Assembly: GCA_002778645.1 (NCBI GenBank)
Contig: PFAQ01000057.1
Span: 1-17,510, forward strand
Reading direction: 5' to 3'
DNA length: 17,510 nt
From: Candidatus Falkowbacteria bacterium CG10_big_fil_rev_8_21_14_0_10_39_9
Lineage (GTDB): Bacteria; Patescibacteriota; Patescibacteriia; Patescibacteriales; UBA12465
In this document: piece by piece, positions 6,890-13,676 of the stretch
How positions within the stretch are numbered: position 1 is the stretch's first letter
Layout: every line of letters starts with the position of its first letter
Made by a program: the position numbers and the translations under genes
The notes under the pieces: generated by a model
Database searches by the model: none
What the model was told of the DNA's origin: nothing
What the model saw: only the letters and a program-made list of their open reading frames with translations

Positions 6890-9231
6890 TTTATTAACAA
6901 AGAATCATACCAAAAATTTTTCTCCGGCAAGAGATTATTATCTTTATAGACCGACTTTTGCCAATCTTCATCGGTCAGGCGTCTGTCAATTTTATCAGTT
7001 AACTCATAATGATTATAGGCTAACCCGACTACCACTCGAGGTGAACCATCATCAGCCACAACGGCTAGCATTAAATAAGGCCGAGCGGTTGCTTCATACA
7101 AAATTTGGCCCTTGAGAGCATCAGTATGAATATCAGCAATTAAAGCGGTCTGGCCAGATTTCTCACTCGGATCAAGCGCTTCAAAGGGCTGAGCCATAAA
7201 AGATAATTTAGTGGTTCGTAAAGTTTCATATTCATCGTCGCTAACAGCCTCACCTTTTAATTCTTTTTCGGCAATACTAGTGAAGAACAAAGACATCTCC
7301 TTAAACTGGCGCAAACGATCATAGGCATTACTATCGGTAAACAGACCATTGGCTTGGTAAAGTTCATCTGTTCGATTCAGCAAGTTATTAAAACGATGCC
7401 AAAATTCTAAATTTGGCTCAACAAAACCTTTAACTACTGGGGGGATTGGCCGGCTATCGCCACCAGCTCCCATCTCAGCATAGCTTTGTTTAGCATACAG
7501 CAAGGTATCGTGTTTGAGTTCGGTATAAGAACCCAAAAAGGTCTGAATCTGTTTATCTAAGAACGAAGTGGCTTGCATATAAAGCGGATAATTCGGACCA
7601 TAATTGTGAGTTAAGGAACTAAGAACATAAAGCCAAGAGCTTCCTAAGGAATTAAACCAATCAACTTCTTTAACCTGGGCAATATCAGTTTTTTTCTGAT
7701 CTAACTTAGTTAAAAAACCAATGATGTCATCCGGACTAAAGCCAAATTCCCGCTTTAAGAACTCTGGCACATATTTTCTAGCCTGGCTATCGCCATCAGC
7801 GGCTGGAATAAACAAGGCCGAAGGCGTCGAAGGTAATCTAACCTCAGTCTTTTCGCCGCCAGCTGTTAAGTCATTTAAAATCCAGGCATCATAAGAAAAC
7901 TTCTGACCAATAACTCTAAACGATAAAGACTGGCGCAATAAATCAGCCTTATCTCGAGCCGCAATATTTTCATCCACGATAACGTCAGATAATATTTTTG
8001 GTAATCGTAATTGATCTAAACTCTGAGCCAGCTTATTAATATTAGCGCTAGAGATTAAAGCTTCATCGGAATTTAAATCAACCCCTAAAATTTTGGACAC
8101 AAAATCTTTCCATTCGGTATAGGTTAAATCGTCGCTCTGGCCGACATAAAAATTGGTAACAGTGGTGATCGTTTTCCAAGCTTCAATTGGAGCAATTTTA
8201 TTCTTACCCTTAAGCTCCATCTGCTTAACCAATAAATTAGTATCAGCCAAACCTAAATCGCTTTTTAGCAGATAACTACTGCGACCTAAATACATCATCG
8301 CTCGAAAATAGGAACGCAAGACAGAATTTTTAGTATAATGACTACGGGGAGTAAATTGAGTATAGTCAGTCTTGATCTCTTTATCATACTGAGTAAAAAG
8401 CGGTGAGGCTCCAATCATCTCAGCCTCATAAATATCCTTCAGGTCAGACTTAATAGCGGCCGTCAAAGCTGGAGTCAGATCTTGAGAATATTTGGCTAAA
8501 ATTCTATTAGCATTTTCCAGCGAATCAACCGTCTTGTCTTGTTCATTATATTTTTGCTCCTCTTCTGGACTGGAAAAATAACTTGGCTTGACTCTGTTTT
8601 TATTTTCAAATAAAACTCGAGCCAAAACAATCTGGGCTTCTAATCTTTGATAATGTTGCTGCACTTCGCCTTTGCTACCAGCCACAGCTGCAGCCAGATT
8701 GGTGTGTAAACCAGACAAGAATTCACCCAGAGACTGATTCAGTTCATGCTGTTCTAACTGCTCTAGAGTTAATTCAAAATATTTATGATAGGCGTGTAAA
8801 ACTAAATCGGGATTAATTAAGACGGTGTCAGCTGGCTGACGATCATAGATAGAACCGCCCCCCAAAGAATCAGAATTGGCTAACCATTGATCAAAATTGA
8901 TACCAGACTGCAAGAATGGCACCTGGCCCGAATCAATTAACAAAAAACGATTGTCATCTAAAGCTTTCTCCTGGGCAGCTGAAAGATTTAAGCTATATTT
9001 AGCTTTAATGGCTGGATAATTAGCGACGGCCGATAATGGCACACGCTCTTCCGAATAATTCGGGACAAAACCGATATTGGGCTCATTAAGCTCGGAACTC
9101 ATTTCGGTTTTAACCACATTGGTGACTGGCTTCGACGAAAAAGATAGGCATAGCTTATAAACGACCAGAGGCAGGGCTACAAAAATAATCACCAAGATGG
9201 AGATAGCCCAAATAATTTTTCTTTGCACCAT
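6886..9231 (-). CDS. DUF3160 domain protein, exported or membrane-anchored
   Basis: A 781-residue protein. An N-terminal hydrophobic segment (about 7-28) acts as signal anchor. A linker of about 60 residues precedes the DUF3160 region (about 85-765). Segments I recall from DUF3160 proteins are FLLIDSGQ (about 96-103), PDLVLHAYHKYFE (about 145-157), YFRAMMYLGRSSYLL (about 309-323) and GGDSRPIPPVVKGFVEPN near 595-612, followed by a C-terminal stretch with TALIADIHTDA and PYLMLAVVAD. The family has no established activity; several members are lipoproteins or secreted proteins. The stop overlaps the start of MEMO-CapA by four bases (ATGA), so the two form a coupled pair and probably act together at the cell surface. 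No signs of decay are seen. An IS3 element now sits 21 bases upstream of its ATG (9229-9231) and separates it from the likely original promoter at 10600-10628. Confidence 0.9.
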   Translation of the reverse strand: MVQRKIIWAISILVIIFVALPLVVYKLCLSFSSKPVTNVVKTEMSSELNEPNIGFVPNYSEERVPLSAVANYPAIKAKYSLNLSAAQEKALDDNRFLLIDSGQVPFLQSGINFDQWLANSDSLGGGSIYDRQPADTVLINPDLVLHAYHKYFELTLEQLEQHELNQSLGEFLSGLHTNLAAAVAGSKGEVQQHYQRLEAQIVLARVLFENKNRVKPSYFSSPEEEQKYNEQDKTVDSLENANRILAKYSQDLTPALTAAIKSDLKDIYEAEMIGASPLFTQYDKEIKTDYTQFTPRSHYTKNSVLRSYFRAMMYLGRSSYLLKSDLGLADTNLLVKQMELKGKNKIAPIEAWKTITTVTNFYVGQSDDLTYTEWKDFVSKILGVDLNSDEALISSANINKLAQSLDQLRLPKILSDVIVDENIAARDKADLLRQSLSFRVIGQKFSYDAWILNDLTAGGEKTEVRLPSTPSALFIPAADGDSQARKYVPEFLKREFGFSPDDIIGFLTKLDQKKTDIAQVKEVDWFNSLGSSWLYVLSSLTHNYGPNYPLYMQATSFLDKQIQTFLGSYTELKHDTLLYAKQSYAEMGAGGDSRPIPPVVKGFVEPNLEFWHRFNNLLNRTDELYQANGLFTDSNAYDRLRQFKEMSLFFTSIAEKELKGEAVSDDEYETLRTTKLSFMAQPFEALDPSEKSGQTALIADIHTDALKGQILYEATARPYLMLAVVADDGSPRVVVGLAYNHYELTDKIDRRLTDEDWQKSVYKDNNLLPEKNFWYDSLLIK

Positions 9232-9247
9232 ATAGTTTTTGTTATTG

Positions 9248-9252
9248 TATAG
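9248..9252 (+). repeat. Left TATAG flank of the IS, possible target-site duplication
   Basis: TATAG directly abuts the left end of the element, and the same five bases occur at 10561-10565, one base beyond the right end. This suggests a 5-bp target duplication if the element includes one extra T on the right. TATA is also part of the inverted symmetry of the ends, so the exact boundary is ambiguous. Confidence 0.45.
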
Positions 9253-9296
9253 TGGTCCGGTCTGTCAACACAGATTTGACATCATTAAATAGTTGG
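9253..9296 (+). repeat. Left terminal inverted repeat of the IS3 element
   Basis: It begins TGGTCCGGT and shares blocks CACA, ATTAAA and AGTTGG with the reverse complement of 10516-10559 at identical offsets. It lies beyond the transposase stop (9285-9287) except for its inner twelve bases, so the coding region runs into the repeat. Confidence 0.75.
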
Positions 9297-10490
9297 ACAA
9301 ACCGAAACGGTATTTAAGTTAAAGTTACATATATTAATCTGCTCCATGGGGGCAGTTTTTTTGTTTTGGCCGAAATAAACTTCGGCAGGCGTCTGATAGC
9401 TAATCCCTTGATGCGGGCGGTGGTTGTTATACTTCTCAAAGAATTTGATCAGGCCCGCTCGACACTCAGCCACTGACTCATAATGCTTGATATAGATATC
9501 TTGCTGTTTGACTGTCCACCATAATCTCTCAATGAAGATATTATCCAAACAACGGCCTTTGCCATCCATACTAACCTGTACACCCAGCGACGGCGGTAAG
9601 GCTGTAAACTTCGGACTGGTAAAATGACTGCCCTGGTCAGAGTTGAATATTTCAGGTGTGGCCAGGGCGTAAGCCCGTTCTTGCATTCGCAAACAGAAAT
9701 CTAGGTCCATTGTATTGGATAATTCCCAGCTAATCACATATCTCGAATACCAGTCGATAATCGCTACCAAGTAGCAGAAACCATGTTTCAGTTTAATGTA
9801 GGTGATGTCTGTGCTCCAGACCTGGTTAGTTCTCACAATCGCTAACCCGCTCAGTAAATACGGATAGATAGCATTTTGCTTATCTGGTTTGCTGGTATTT
9901 TTCTTCTTTTGTGGGCAAATAGGGTTGATACCAATTTTAATCATCAGTGTTCTAACGTGCTGTTTGCCGACCGGTATCTTGTGGTCACGCCGAATGATAT
10001 GGGCGATAGTTCGTTTGCCGTAGGTCGGGTCTTCGGTGAATATCTCATCGATTAAATTCATAATGAGCAAATCTCGTTCATTGAATTCTGATTGATAATA
10101 TAGACTAAAACGTGAAACGGATAACAACTCAGTCTGACGGCTCAGAGTAATTCTATGATTTTCTCGGTCGACCGATTTTAACTTCTCGGTAATCGTCTGG
10201 GACGGATAATTTTTTTTCAGCCAGTCGAGTTCATATTCTCGCTGGCCGACTAATTTCTCCAGTTGTTCGATTTTGTGCACCTGTTCACGATACATCTTCC
10301 GATCAATCTTCTCGCGCTCATCCTCAAACAGCTCGGCCATATTGTTGACCGCCTGCTGCTTCCAGCGGGAGATTAGATTAGGATGAACGGCATACTGAGA
10401 AGCAATCTCACTAACCGTCTTTTCACCCCGCAGGACGGTCATGACGATCTTAGCCTTCTCCTCCTTGGATACTTTGTTGTGTTTGCTCAT
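9285..10490 (-). CDS. IS3-family transposase, OrfA and OrfB in one reading frame
   Basis: A 401-residue transposase. Residues about 1-55 form the OrfA-type helix-turn-helix (KEEKAKIVMTVLRGEKTVSEI, then HPNLISRWKQQA), followed by a leucine-zipper-like coiled coil (about 56-92). The rest is OrfB with an HTH_21-like part (FNERDLLIMNLIDEIF, PTYGKRTIA) and an rve integrase core. The DDE residues are visible: Asp in WSTDITYI, Asp in NSDQGSHF and Glu in IERLWW. Thirty-five residues separate the last two, the classic DD(35)E of IS3. NHRPHQGISYQTPAEV closes the core. Most IS3 elements split OrfA and OrfB by a -1 frameshift; here both are fused, and a run of eight A in the coding strand (10210-10217) lies at the junction. 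Start ATG is at 10488-10490. Confidence 0.95.
   Translation of the reverse strand: MSKHNKVSKEEKAKIVMTVLRGEKTVSEIASQYAVHPNLISRWKQQAVNNMAELFEDEREKIDRKMYREQVHKIEQLEKLVGQREYELDWLKKNYPSQTITEKLKSVDRENHRITLSRQTELLSVSRFSLYYQSEFNERDLLIMNLIDEIFTEDPTYGKRTIAHIIRRDHKIPVGKQHVRTLMIKIGINPICPQKKKNTSKPDKQNAIYPYLLSGLAIVRTNQVWSTDITYIKLKHGFCYLVAIIDWYSRYVISWELSNTMDLDFCLRMQERAYALATPEIFNSDQGSHFTSPKFTALPPSLGVQVSMDGKGRCLDNIFIERLWWTVKQQDIYIKHYESVAECRAGLIKFFEKYNNHRPHQGISYQTPAEVYFGQNKKTAPMEQINICNFNLNTVSVCPTI
9339..9362 (+). terminator. Plus-strand terminator-like hairpin within the transposase 3' end
   Basis: CTGCTCC (9339-9345) pairs with GGGGCAG (9349-9355) around a three-base ATG loop, with seven T after it (9356-9362). 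It points against the transposase, so it would stop antisense transcription entering the IS from the left flank. No plus-strand gene precedes it within the element. Confidence 0.5.
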
Positions 10491-10498
10491 ATGAGGTT

Positions 10499-10507
10499 AT
10501 TATATCA
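10499..10507 (-). promoter_or_regulatory. Extended -10 promoter of the transposase
   Basis: The reverse strand reads TGATATAAT, an extended -10 with a perfect TATAAT at 10499-10504 and no properly spaced -35. Transcription would begin near 10492, two bases before the transposase ATG, giving an almost leaderless transcript. Confidence 0.45.
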
Positions 10508-10515
10508 CCCCGGAG

Positions 10516-10559
10516 CCAACTTTTTAATAGGTCAAAATGTGTGCAGGATTACTGGACCA
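10516..10559 (-). repeat. Right terminal inverted repeat of the IS3 element
   Basis: The reverse complement begins TGGTCCAGT and matches the left end (9253-9296) at 29 of 44 aligned positions without gaps. It lies upstream of the transposase start. Confidence 0.75.
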
Positions 10560-10560
10560 T

Positions 10561-10565
10561 TATAG
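10561..10565 (+). repeat. Right TATAG flank of the IS
   Basis: A copy of the TATAG found at 9248-9252, one base (T at 10560) beyond the inverted repeat. It is the right partner of the possible target-site duplication. Confidence 0.4.
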
Positions 10566-10599
10566 TATTTTCAGGGATTGACATAATATTATCAAGCTT

Positions 10600-10628
10600 A
10601 TTGTACTATATTTTACAATATTTGTCAA
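10600..10628 (-). promoter_or_regulatory. Probable original promoter of the DUF3160/MEMO-CapA operon, now upstream of the IS
   Basis: On the reverse strand a perfect TTGACA (10623-10628), directly after the SDR stop codon, is followed after 17 bases by TACAAT (10600-10605, five of six). The start would be near 10593. With the IS removed, the DUF3160 ATG would lie about 55 bases downstream, which makes this the natural promoter of that operon. Now it reads first into the transposase. Confidence 0.65.
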
Positions 10629-11343
10629 TTATTGGGCTATATAACCGCCATCGACATACAAAACCGAACCGGTGGCATATTTAGATTCATCTGAAGCTAA
10701 ATAAACCGCGGCACAAGCGATGTCTTCTGGTTCACCCATGCGTCCCCAGGGGGATAGTGCTATTTAACCCAGCGCTAGCTGTAGCATCGTCTTGAATGCC
10801 TTTGGTCATATTGGTCTTGATAAATCCGGGAGCAATAGAATTAACTCTGATGCCGAAAGGAGCTAACTCCAAGGCAGCTGTGCGACTCAATTGATTAACA
10901 CCACCCTTGGAAGCAAAATATAAGCGCCAGCAGTTCTAAACCCGACCTGACCCAGAATAGAAGCGATATTAATAATAGAACCTTTGATATTATGGGCTTT
11001 CATGTAAGCAGCGGCGGAACGAACACCATAGAAAACTCCACTCAAGTTAATTGAAATTACCTTGTTCCAAGTTTCATCCGACAAACTAGCTAACTCGCCG
11101 GTTAAACCAATACCGGCATTGTTAACCATAATATCTAATGTACCAAATTGCTCTACGGCATAAGCCATGGCTACTTGAAGTATCAGCCCGGAAGAAACGG
11201 CCCGTCTCTGGCAGAGTTTCGGGATAAGGATTAATATCGGAAAATACCACCTTAGCCCCTTCTTTGATAAACATCTCGGCCATGGCCTTGCCCAAACCAG
11301 ACGAAGCTCCCGTGACAATCGCAATTTTTCCTGCTAAACGCAT
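10629..11343 (-). pseudogene. Short-chain dehydrogenase/reductase (SDR), frameshifted three times
   Basis: The whole stretch encodes a classical SDR (NAD(P)-dependent oxidoreductase, about 238 codons against the usual 245-255) spread over several frames. It opens with MRLAGKIAIVTGASSGLGKAM, holding the TGxxxGxG cofactor motif. It continues with LDIMVNNAGIG, SIINIASILGQVG, the YFASK active site and IRVNSIAPGFIKTNM, and ends VLYVDGGYIAQ with TAA at 10629-10631. Lesions: near 11175-11184, where the frame changes and about five residues are missing; an extra AT near 10918-10921, between the catalytic Tyr and Lys; and an extra G in a run (10744-10747) before RMGEPEDIACAAVYLAS. The last is a simple homopolymer indel, so sequencing error cannot be excluded. 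As read, no functional enzyme is made. The substrate cannot be inferred. An extended -10 promoter precedes it. Confidence 0.88.
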
Positions 11344-11371
11344 ATTTTTGTAGTTAATTAATAATACTTAT

Positions 11372-11380
11372 ATTATAACA
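11372..11380 (-). promoter_or_regulatory. Extended -10 promoter of the SDR gene
   Basis: The reverse strand reads TGTTATAAT, that is TG, one base, then a perfect TATAAT (11372-11377), without a usable -35. The start would be near 11365, leaving a leader of about 22 bases. The promoter survives although the gene is broken. Confidence 0.5.
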
Positions 11381-11385
11381 CAAAG

Positions 11386-11409
11386 ACGCTCTAATTAAAG
11401 AGCGTTTTT
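11386..11409. terminator. Hairpin terminator between tRNA-Trp and the SDR gene
   Basis: ACGCTCT (11386-11392) pairs with AGAGCGT (11399-11405) around a six-base loop. On the plus strand it extends by a G-U and A-T pairs and ends in five T. On the minus strand, the direction of tRNA-Trp, the tail is only CTTTG. It may thus end tRNA transcripts weakly and block plus-strand transcription better. Confidence 0.5.
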
Positions 11410-11416
11410 GTTTCTG

Positions 11417-11487
11417 CACGGGATGGAGGAATCGAACCCCCGCCAGAAGGTTTGGAGTCTTCTGTACTGCCACTATACTAATCCCGT
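11417..11487 (-). tRNA. tRNA-Trp (anticodon CCA)
   Basis: A 71-base cloverleaf. The acceptor ACGGGAT pairs fully with ATCCCGT. The anticodon loop is CTCCAAA (anticodon CCA). The T stem GGGGG/CCTCC has one G-U pair around TTCGATT, and the discriminator is G. The anticodon stem GAAGA/CCTTC has an A-C mismatch next to the loop. No CCA end is encoded (G is followed by CAG), so CCA must be added after transcription. The 5' end lies two bases after the stop of the HTH pseudogene, so they may be co-transcribed. Confidence 0.93.
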
Positions 11488-11489
11488 AT

Positions 11490-12149
11490 TTATAATTTCT
11501 CTGTAAATTTAAAGAATCTGTTAATTATAATCATGAGCTCATCAAAAATTACATAATTACCATAGCGAACCAAAATGCAGCCCCGATAACCATCTTTTTT
11601 TCTGATCGCTGTATTTTTCTTATTATAAACATTAATCCTTCTTTTATCAATACCAGTAATTTTTGACCAAAAAGAAATCATTTCCGGTCTACTATAATAA
11701 TCATGAAGATGCAACCAGGCAAACATTTTTTCCTTTTTAACATCAAAAGCTGCTCGTAATAATCACAGATAAACCGAAACCATTTGATGATCAGAATTGG
11801 TAAAAGAAAGATTTTTGTCTGTTTTATTACCTTCACCCCAATACAATAAAGCTAAAAATATTTTTAAATCATTCCGACTATATTTTTTCTGATCACGGAT
11901 AACCGAACAATCATTACCCAACTTCTCTAGATACTTTTGTTTTTTGTCAGCCAGAATCTTTACTCCCCGAGCATTAACCAACTGGATAAGATTATCAAAT
12001 CTTTTCTGGCCAGATTTTGTCATCTTTTCGTCTCTAAACCAAAGCGAAGCGGTACTCTTAGAAATATGCAAAATCTCACCAATTTATCGAAATGAGTAAC
12101 CGTTTTGACGTAATTTTTTTCCTGAAATAATTAATTTATTCTTATTCAT
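11490..12149 (-). pseudogene. Helix-turn-helix protein with an LYWGEG/NSD domain, two in-frame stop codons
   Basis: A single frame of 219 codons from the ATG at 12147-12149 to TAA at 11490-11492, with two stops inside it. The N-terminus is a Lys-rich helix and an HTH (LRQNGYSFR, stop, then IGEILHISKSTASLWFRDE), where the first stop (TAA, in codon 22) replaces what should be Glu. A basic linker follows, then FLALLYWGEGNKTDKNLSFT and NSDHQMVSVYL, where TGA stands probably for Trp, and a C-terminal part with FAWLHLHDYYS. I recall similar HTH plus LYWGEG...NSD proteins in many bacteria and archaea; they resemble LAGLIDADG-like folds but have no firm function. DNA binding by the HTH is likely. All parts stay in one frame, so the decay looks young or the stops are errors. 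Confidence 0.72.
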
Positions 12150-12151
12150 AA

Positions 12152-12197
12152 TTGAACTACTATATGTTTATTATAGTAGTTCAAAAAATACTGTCAA
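12152..12197 (-). promoter_or_regulatory. Consensus promoter overlapped by a perfect palindrome, upstream of the HTH gene
   Basis: On the reverse strand TTGACA (12192-12197) and TATAAT (12170-12175) are both exact and 16 bases apart. An inverted repeat with 12-base perfect arms (TTGAACTACTAT at 12152-12163 and its complement at 12173-12184, nine bases between) covers the -10 and the transcription start near 12163. This is where a repressor would bind. The HTH protein itself is an obvious candidate for autoregulation, by inference. Confidence 0.65.
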
Positions 12198-12222
12198 TCT
12201 TGACAAAATATAATTCAAAAAT

Positions 12223-13377
12223 CTATTTCTTTTCCTCTAACTCCCTTTCCCCCCGCTTCTGAGCCTTCTCTATTGCCTTCTTCGCGGCCGCCATTTCTTC
12301 CTTAATCCGTTTTTCATCTTTCCGGTCTGAAGCAGCCAGCTCCCTTATCTCATCCTCGCTCACCAAACCATACTCCAATTCATAGATATGAAAGACGGTA
12401 ATGGCAATGGAGATAATCAGTGGTCCGATGACCACGCCCCAAAAACCGAAGAGATAAATACCGCCTAAAATTGAGAAGAAAACAAAAACCGGATTAACGT
12501 GGGCCTTACCCTGAATCATGTAGGTACGGATAATATTATCAGTATTACCGATGATAATAGCACCCCATAGGATAATGAAAATACCCTGCCAAATCTGACC
12601 AGTCAAAATCAAGTAAATCCCAGTGGGAATATAAATCAAAATTGAGCCGATATAAGGCAGAAGCGAAGTAAAACCAATTAAAATACCGAGGAAAAAGGCC
12701 GGCATACCGATAATCATATAACCAATAGCACCGACAATACCCTGAGCAAAAGCCGTTACAAAAGTGGAAATGATAGTCGAATAACTAACGTCTTTAAACT
12801 TATTAAACAAGCGCAGATTGTACTTATCCTGCAAAGGCGACCAAAGCATCAAGCGACGCAACATTTTTTCACCATCACGGAAGAAAAAGAACATGGCAAA
12901 GATAATAAAAAACAAAGAAATGAAGAAGCTGGAGGTTTCTTTCAAAATGAAAGTCGTTGCCCCCAACATCCAATCGCTGGACCGCTTGACGATATCAATC
13001 ACGAAATTAACCAAGGTGCTATTATCCAAACCAACAAAATCTAAACGATGCAAATATTTATTTTGAATAATCTCGTTATTCTGAGTAAAAAATTGGACAA
13101 CATCATTATAGGCGGTCACTGATTTCTTGCCCGCCAAAATCATCACCTGAGATAAGGGAAAAATAATCAAGACAATCACCAAAAGACACATGACGAGCGC
13201 GGCCGCATTACGACTACGGAAGAACGTCATGAGCTTACTATATGGCTTATAGAGAATCGATACTAAGACCGCGGCGATAATGATTTCAATTAAAAATGGC
13301 CGGAAGACTAAAAAACAAGCGATTATAACTAAAAACACTAGCAAGAACAAAAAAAGCTTGCTTAATTTGTTGTCCAT
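12223..13377 (-). CDS. AI-2E family transporter (PF01594-type permease)
   Basis: A 384-residue polytopic membrane protein of the AI-2E/UPF0118 family, which includes the autoinducer exporter TqsA and Na+(Li+)/H+ antiporters; the actual substrate here cannot be told. Paired N-terminal helices (about 7-50) are followed by a third near 58-80. A soluble stretch (about 85-145) then leads to the C-terminal membrane block with the conserved GMPAFFLGILIGFTSLLPYIGS region (about 223-244) and FSILGGIYLFGFWGVVIGPL (about 301-320). The tail (about 345-384) is highly charged and probably a coiled coil. The ATG at 13375-13377 lies 29 bases after the bL33 stop, so both are probably one transcript. No Shine-Dalgarno sequence is visible. 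The gene is intact. Confidence 0.92.
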   Translation of the reverse strand: MDNKLSKLFLFLLVFLVIIACFLVFRPFLIEIIIAAVLVSILYKPYSKLMTFFRSRNAAALVMCLLVIVLIIFPLSQVMILAGKKSVTAYNDVVQFFTQNNEIIQNKYLHRLDFVGLDNSTLVNFVIDIVKRSSDWMLGATTFILKETSSFFISLFFIIFAMFFFFRDGEKMLRRLMLWSPLQDKYNLRLFNKFKDVSYSTIISTFVTAFAQGIVGAIGYMIIGMPAFFLGILIGFTSLLPYIGSILIYIPTGIYLILTGQIWQGIFIILWGAIIIGNTDNIIRTYMIQGKAHVNPVFVFFSILGGIYLFGFWGVVIGPLIISIAITVFHIYELEYGLVSEDEIRELAASDRKDEKRIKEEMAAAKKAIEKAQKRGERELEEKK

Positions 13378-13406
13378 ATTTTTAGAGTGATAGACATCGT
13401 TAATTA

Positions 13407-13562
13407 TTATTTGGTTTCTTTATGCAAAGTGTGTTTACGGCAAACATTACAAAACTTGTTCATTTCCAATCTCTCTTTTAAAATCTTCTTATTCTTATGA
13501 GAATGATAATTAATAGTTTTGCACTCGGTGCATTCCAATTTAATCATGTTGTCCTGCGACAT
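13407..13562 (-). CDS. rpmG: 50S ribosomal protein bL33
   Basis: A 51-residue protein with two CxxC pairs: CTEC at residues 11-14 and CNVC at 38-41, forming the zinc ribbon of four-cysteine bL33. It has the family pattern IKLECTECKTINY, KNKKILKERLEMNKFC and CRKHTLHKETK. bL33 is part of the large ribosomal subunit near the E site. The ATG at 13560-13562 is chosen because MSQDN before IKLEC is usual for the family; an internal ATG at codon 6, preceded by AGGA, is the alternative. It ends with TAA at 13407-13409, just ahead of the AI-2E permease. Upstream lies a pair of overlapping promoters. Confidence 0.93.
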   Translation of the reverse strand: MSQDNMIKLECTECKTINYHSHKNKKILKERLEMNKFCNVCRKHTLHKETK

Positions 13563-13628
13563 AATCTCGGTTAACGCTAAAAGCATAAAAGCCCTGTGGC
13601 ATCTAAAGCTTTTCCGTTATGTAAATTT

Positions 13629-13668
13629 ATTATACTTCTAATATATAATATAGTTCAAAGAAAGTCAA
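13629..13668 (-). promoter_or_regulatory. Overlapping promoters for rpmG and the AI-2E gene
   Basis: On the reverse strand TTGACT (13663-13668), 17 bases, TATATT (13640-13645) is a near-consensus promoter directly after the fpg stop. A second -10, a perfect TATAAT at 13629-13634, has a weaker TTGAAC 18 bases upstream. Either gives a leader of about 60-70 bases before rpmG, containing a possible AAAGC/GCTTT hairpin. Confidence 0.6.
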
Positions 13669-13676
13669 TTTTTGGG

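Larger units (their letters stand above)
9253..10559 (-). mobile_element. IS3-family insertion sequence, complete, about 1307 bp
   Basis: The element is bounded by imperfect 44-base inverted repeats that start with TGGTCC on both ends (9253 onward, and the reverse complement ending at 10559); 29 of 44 positions agree by my count. It encodes one transposase reading leftwards, spanning nearly all the internal sequence. TATAG flanks both sides. It lies between the SDR pseudogene and the DUF3160 gene, inside what would have been the DUF3160 leader. The transposase is intact, so the element may be recent and active. Copy number cannot be judged here. Confidence 0.88.

Noticed and set aside
9240..9268. 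Hybrid promoter formed by TTGACA in the left IS repeat and flanking TACAAT
   Set aside because: The spacing is 13 bases (11 for TATACA), too short for a sigma-70 promoter.
10578..10612. Plus-strand TTGACA with a downstream TACTAT or TATATT
   Set aside because: The spacing is 20-23 bases and no plus-strand gene follows; the same region is well explained by the minus-strand promoter.
11490..12149. TGA or TAA read as an amino acid (alternative genetic code, as in Gracilibacteria/SR1)
   Set aside because: TGA ends the intact DUF3160 and MEMO-CapA genes and the 65-residue gene, and TAA ends rpmG and the transposase. The internal stops occur only in genes in the damaged right-hand part.
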